From positions 1-7,253 of the forward strand of contig JAITKS010000223.1 in NCBI GenBank assembly GCA_031278315.1: a stretch of DNA of 7,253 nt. The letters are read 5' to 3'. A model generated the notes under the pieces. It made no database searches. It saw only the letters and a program-made list of their open reading frames with translations, and had not been told where the DNA came from. Shown here piece by piece: positions 6,770 to 7,253 of this stretch. Each line of letters begins with the position of its first letter. Position 1 is the stretch's first letter. The translations under genes were made by a program, and so were the position numbers. Source of the stretch: Planctomycetaceae bacterium (lineage in GTDB: Bacteria; Planctomycetota; Planctomycetia; Pirellulales; Thermoguttaceae).

Positions 6770-6877
6770 TACGCATCACACTATGAATTTCGATGATATA
6801 ATGCTATTCGTTAACAAGTCTGTTTTCCGGTAGATAAGCAGGCGGCTCAAACTGAAAATTAAAGTAAGAGCAGTTGT
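6770..6877 (+). promoter_or_regulatory. Repeated promoter/leader element, copy C (upstream of the gene at 7065)
   Basis: TACGCAT (6770-6776), TATGAATTTCG (6782-6792), TATAAT (6797-6802), the hairpin GTCTGTTT/AAGCAGGC (6818-6843) with loop TCCGGTAGAT, AGGCGGCTCAAACTG, an A-rich block and GAGCAGTTG (from 6868). It ends about 187 bases before the GTG start, the longest gap of the three copies. Confidence 0.6.
6794..6802 (+). promoter_or_regulatory. Possible extended -10 promoter (TGATATAAT)
   Basis: A perfect TATAAT preceded by TG and one base, the extended -10 form, which can work without a strong -35. It sits inside copy C and would start transcription near 6809, giving a leader of roughly 255 bases before GTG. 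Confidence 0.4.
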
Positions 6878-6941
6878 AATATATCAGTCGAATAAGTGAT
6901 ATAGCAATATTGCAGAACTATTACAGTCAGTATTAAACGAG

Positions 6942-7019
6942 ATGAAGTCAACGGAATTGATCAAGAATAATCTTAAAAAATTTCCAGACAATGTTTGTTT
7001 CACTGCAATATTAAATTAA
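6942..7019 (+). CDS. Doubtful 25-residue small ORF ahead of the last gene
   Basis: ATG to TAA, MKSTELIKNNLKKFPDNVCF and on. The same frame is open back to a TGA at 6897-6899, and the extended translation (from SNIAELLQSVLNE) also looks helical and protein-like. No good Shine-Dalgarno precedes the ATG. It could be a leader peptide, a remnant of a longer gene, or chance in AT-rich DNA. Confidence 0.2.
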   Translation: MKSTELIKNNLKKFPDNVCFTAILN

Positions 7020-7049
7020 CTAAAATAAAGTATTTTAATTTTACCAATT

Positions 7050-7055
7050 AGGAGG
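7050..7055 (+). promoter_or_regulatory. Ribosome binding site that decides a GTG start
   Basis: AGGAGG, a perfect Shine-Dalgarno, 9 bases before GTG 7065-7067. No ATG lies at a suitable distance, so this site is the main reason for calling a gene here. Confidence 0.7.
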
Positions 7056-7064
7056 AATTTTAAC

Positions 7065-7253
7065 GTGGCAACAAAAGATTCAATTAACAAATCTTCAGAC
7101 GGCGGGATATTCTTTTTTAATGTTGAAACAAAAGAGGAACTATTACGTCTCTTTCCTAAAACTTATAATCATGATGCGTTTTGTAAAAGTATTTGTTCGA
7201 TACTTATATTAGTGCGTTGTCTTTTGCAACGTATATGTTCATTGCCGAAGAAC
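7065..7253 (+). CDS. Unrecognised protein, 5' part (runs off window; possible frameshift)
   Basis: GTG start behind a perfect AGGAGG; 63 codons are open to the window end. I do not recognise the protein. It begins MATKDSINKSSDGGIFFFNV, continues with a charged helical stretch (ETKEELLRLFPKTYNHDAF), then turns into a Cys-rich hydrophobic stretch with Cys 40, 44, 52 and 58. No signal peptide is at the N-terminus. From the A-run at 7185-7188 onward the -1 frame reads KYLFDTYISALSFATYMFIA, which looks more protein-like than the annotated frame, so a frameshift near 7185 (mutation, sequencing error or programmed slippage) is possible. Upstream are copy C of the promoter/leader element and a long untranslated region. 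Existence of a gene start is likely; the sequence beyond residue 40 is uncertain. Confidence 0.6.
   Translation, partial: MATKDSINKSSDGGIFFFNVETKEELLRLFPKTYNHDAFCKSICSILILVRCLLQRICSLPKN

Larger units (their letters stand above)
6274..7064. other. 791-base divergent intergenic region
   Basis: Separates leuC (minus) from the gene at 7065 (plus). It holds copy B (6292-6391, minus) and copy C (6770-6877, plus) of the promoter/leader element in opposite orientation, and a CGTGT-type hairpin repeat (6494-6559). From 6560 to 6769 I see nothing I can name; the short open frame there is likely chance. 6878-7049 holds only a doubtful short frame. Confidence 0.7.

Overview
This AT-rich window holds two complete protein genes, two genes cut by the window edges, and three long intergenic stretches that are unusually full of repeats and hairpins. 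The best guess for the source is an AT-rich member of the Planctomycetota or a related PVC lineage. The main clue is the 1190-residue exported protein at 904-4476, which joins a LamG-like domain, a hydrazine-synthase-alpha-type middle domain and a two-heme C-terminus; to my knowledge this architecture is mostly found in Planctomycetota and Verrucomicrobiota. The LeuC sequence fits but does not decide it. No hydrazine synthase beta or gamma subunit is in view, so nothing here shows anammox metabolism.

Layout. 2-304 (+): C-terminal end of an Rpn/DUF4351-type putative nuclease protein whose start lies outside the window. 305-903: non-coding, with two large imperfect inverted repeats, then a promoter and leader region. 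904-4476 (+): HzsA-like di-heme protein with a clear ribosome binding site. 4477-4836: convergent intergenic region packed with tandem, direct and inverted repeats and likely terminators. 4837-6273 (-): leuC, with no leuD beside it. 6274-7064: divergent intergenic region of about 790 bases. 7065-7253 (+): start of an unrecognised gene (GTG start, perfect Shine-Dalgarno), cut by the window end and possibly frameshifted.

The most interesting signal is non-coding. The three genes whose upstream regions are fully visible (HzsA-like, leuC, and the gene at 7065) each carry a version of the same 100-150 base element upstream, always in the same orientation as the gene. It has a -10-like hexamer, then a small hairpin whose stem varies between copies while staying paired, with a similar loop (TCYGTA-type), then a conserved A-rich block ending near GAGCAGTT. 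Partial, degenerate versions occur in the convergent gap at 4548-4641. It could be a shared promoter plus structured 5' leader RNA, or a dispersed mobile repeat that supplies promoters; the sequence alone cannot choose. A second repeat family (ACACGAAA/TTCGTGT-type hairpins) has copies at 4691-4752 and 6494-6559.

The genes do not form one operon and have no obvious shared pathway. LeuC is leucine biosynthesis, the HzsA-like protein is probably an exported redox or sugar-associated protein of unknown substrate, and the Rpn-type fragment belongs to a mobile, multi-copy family.
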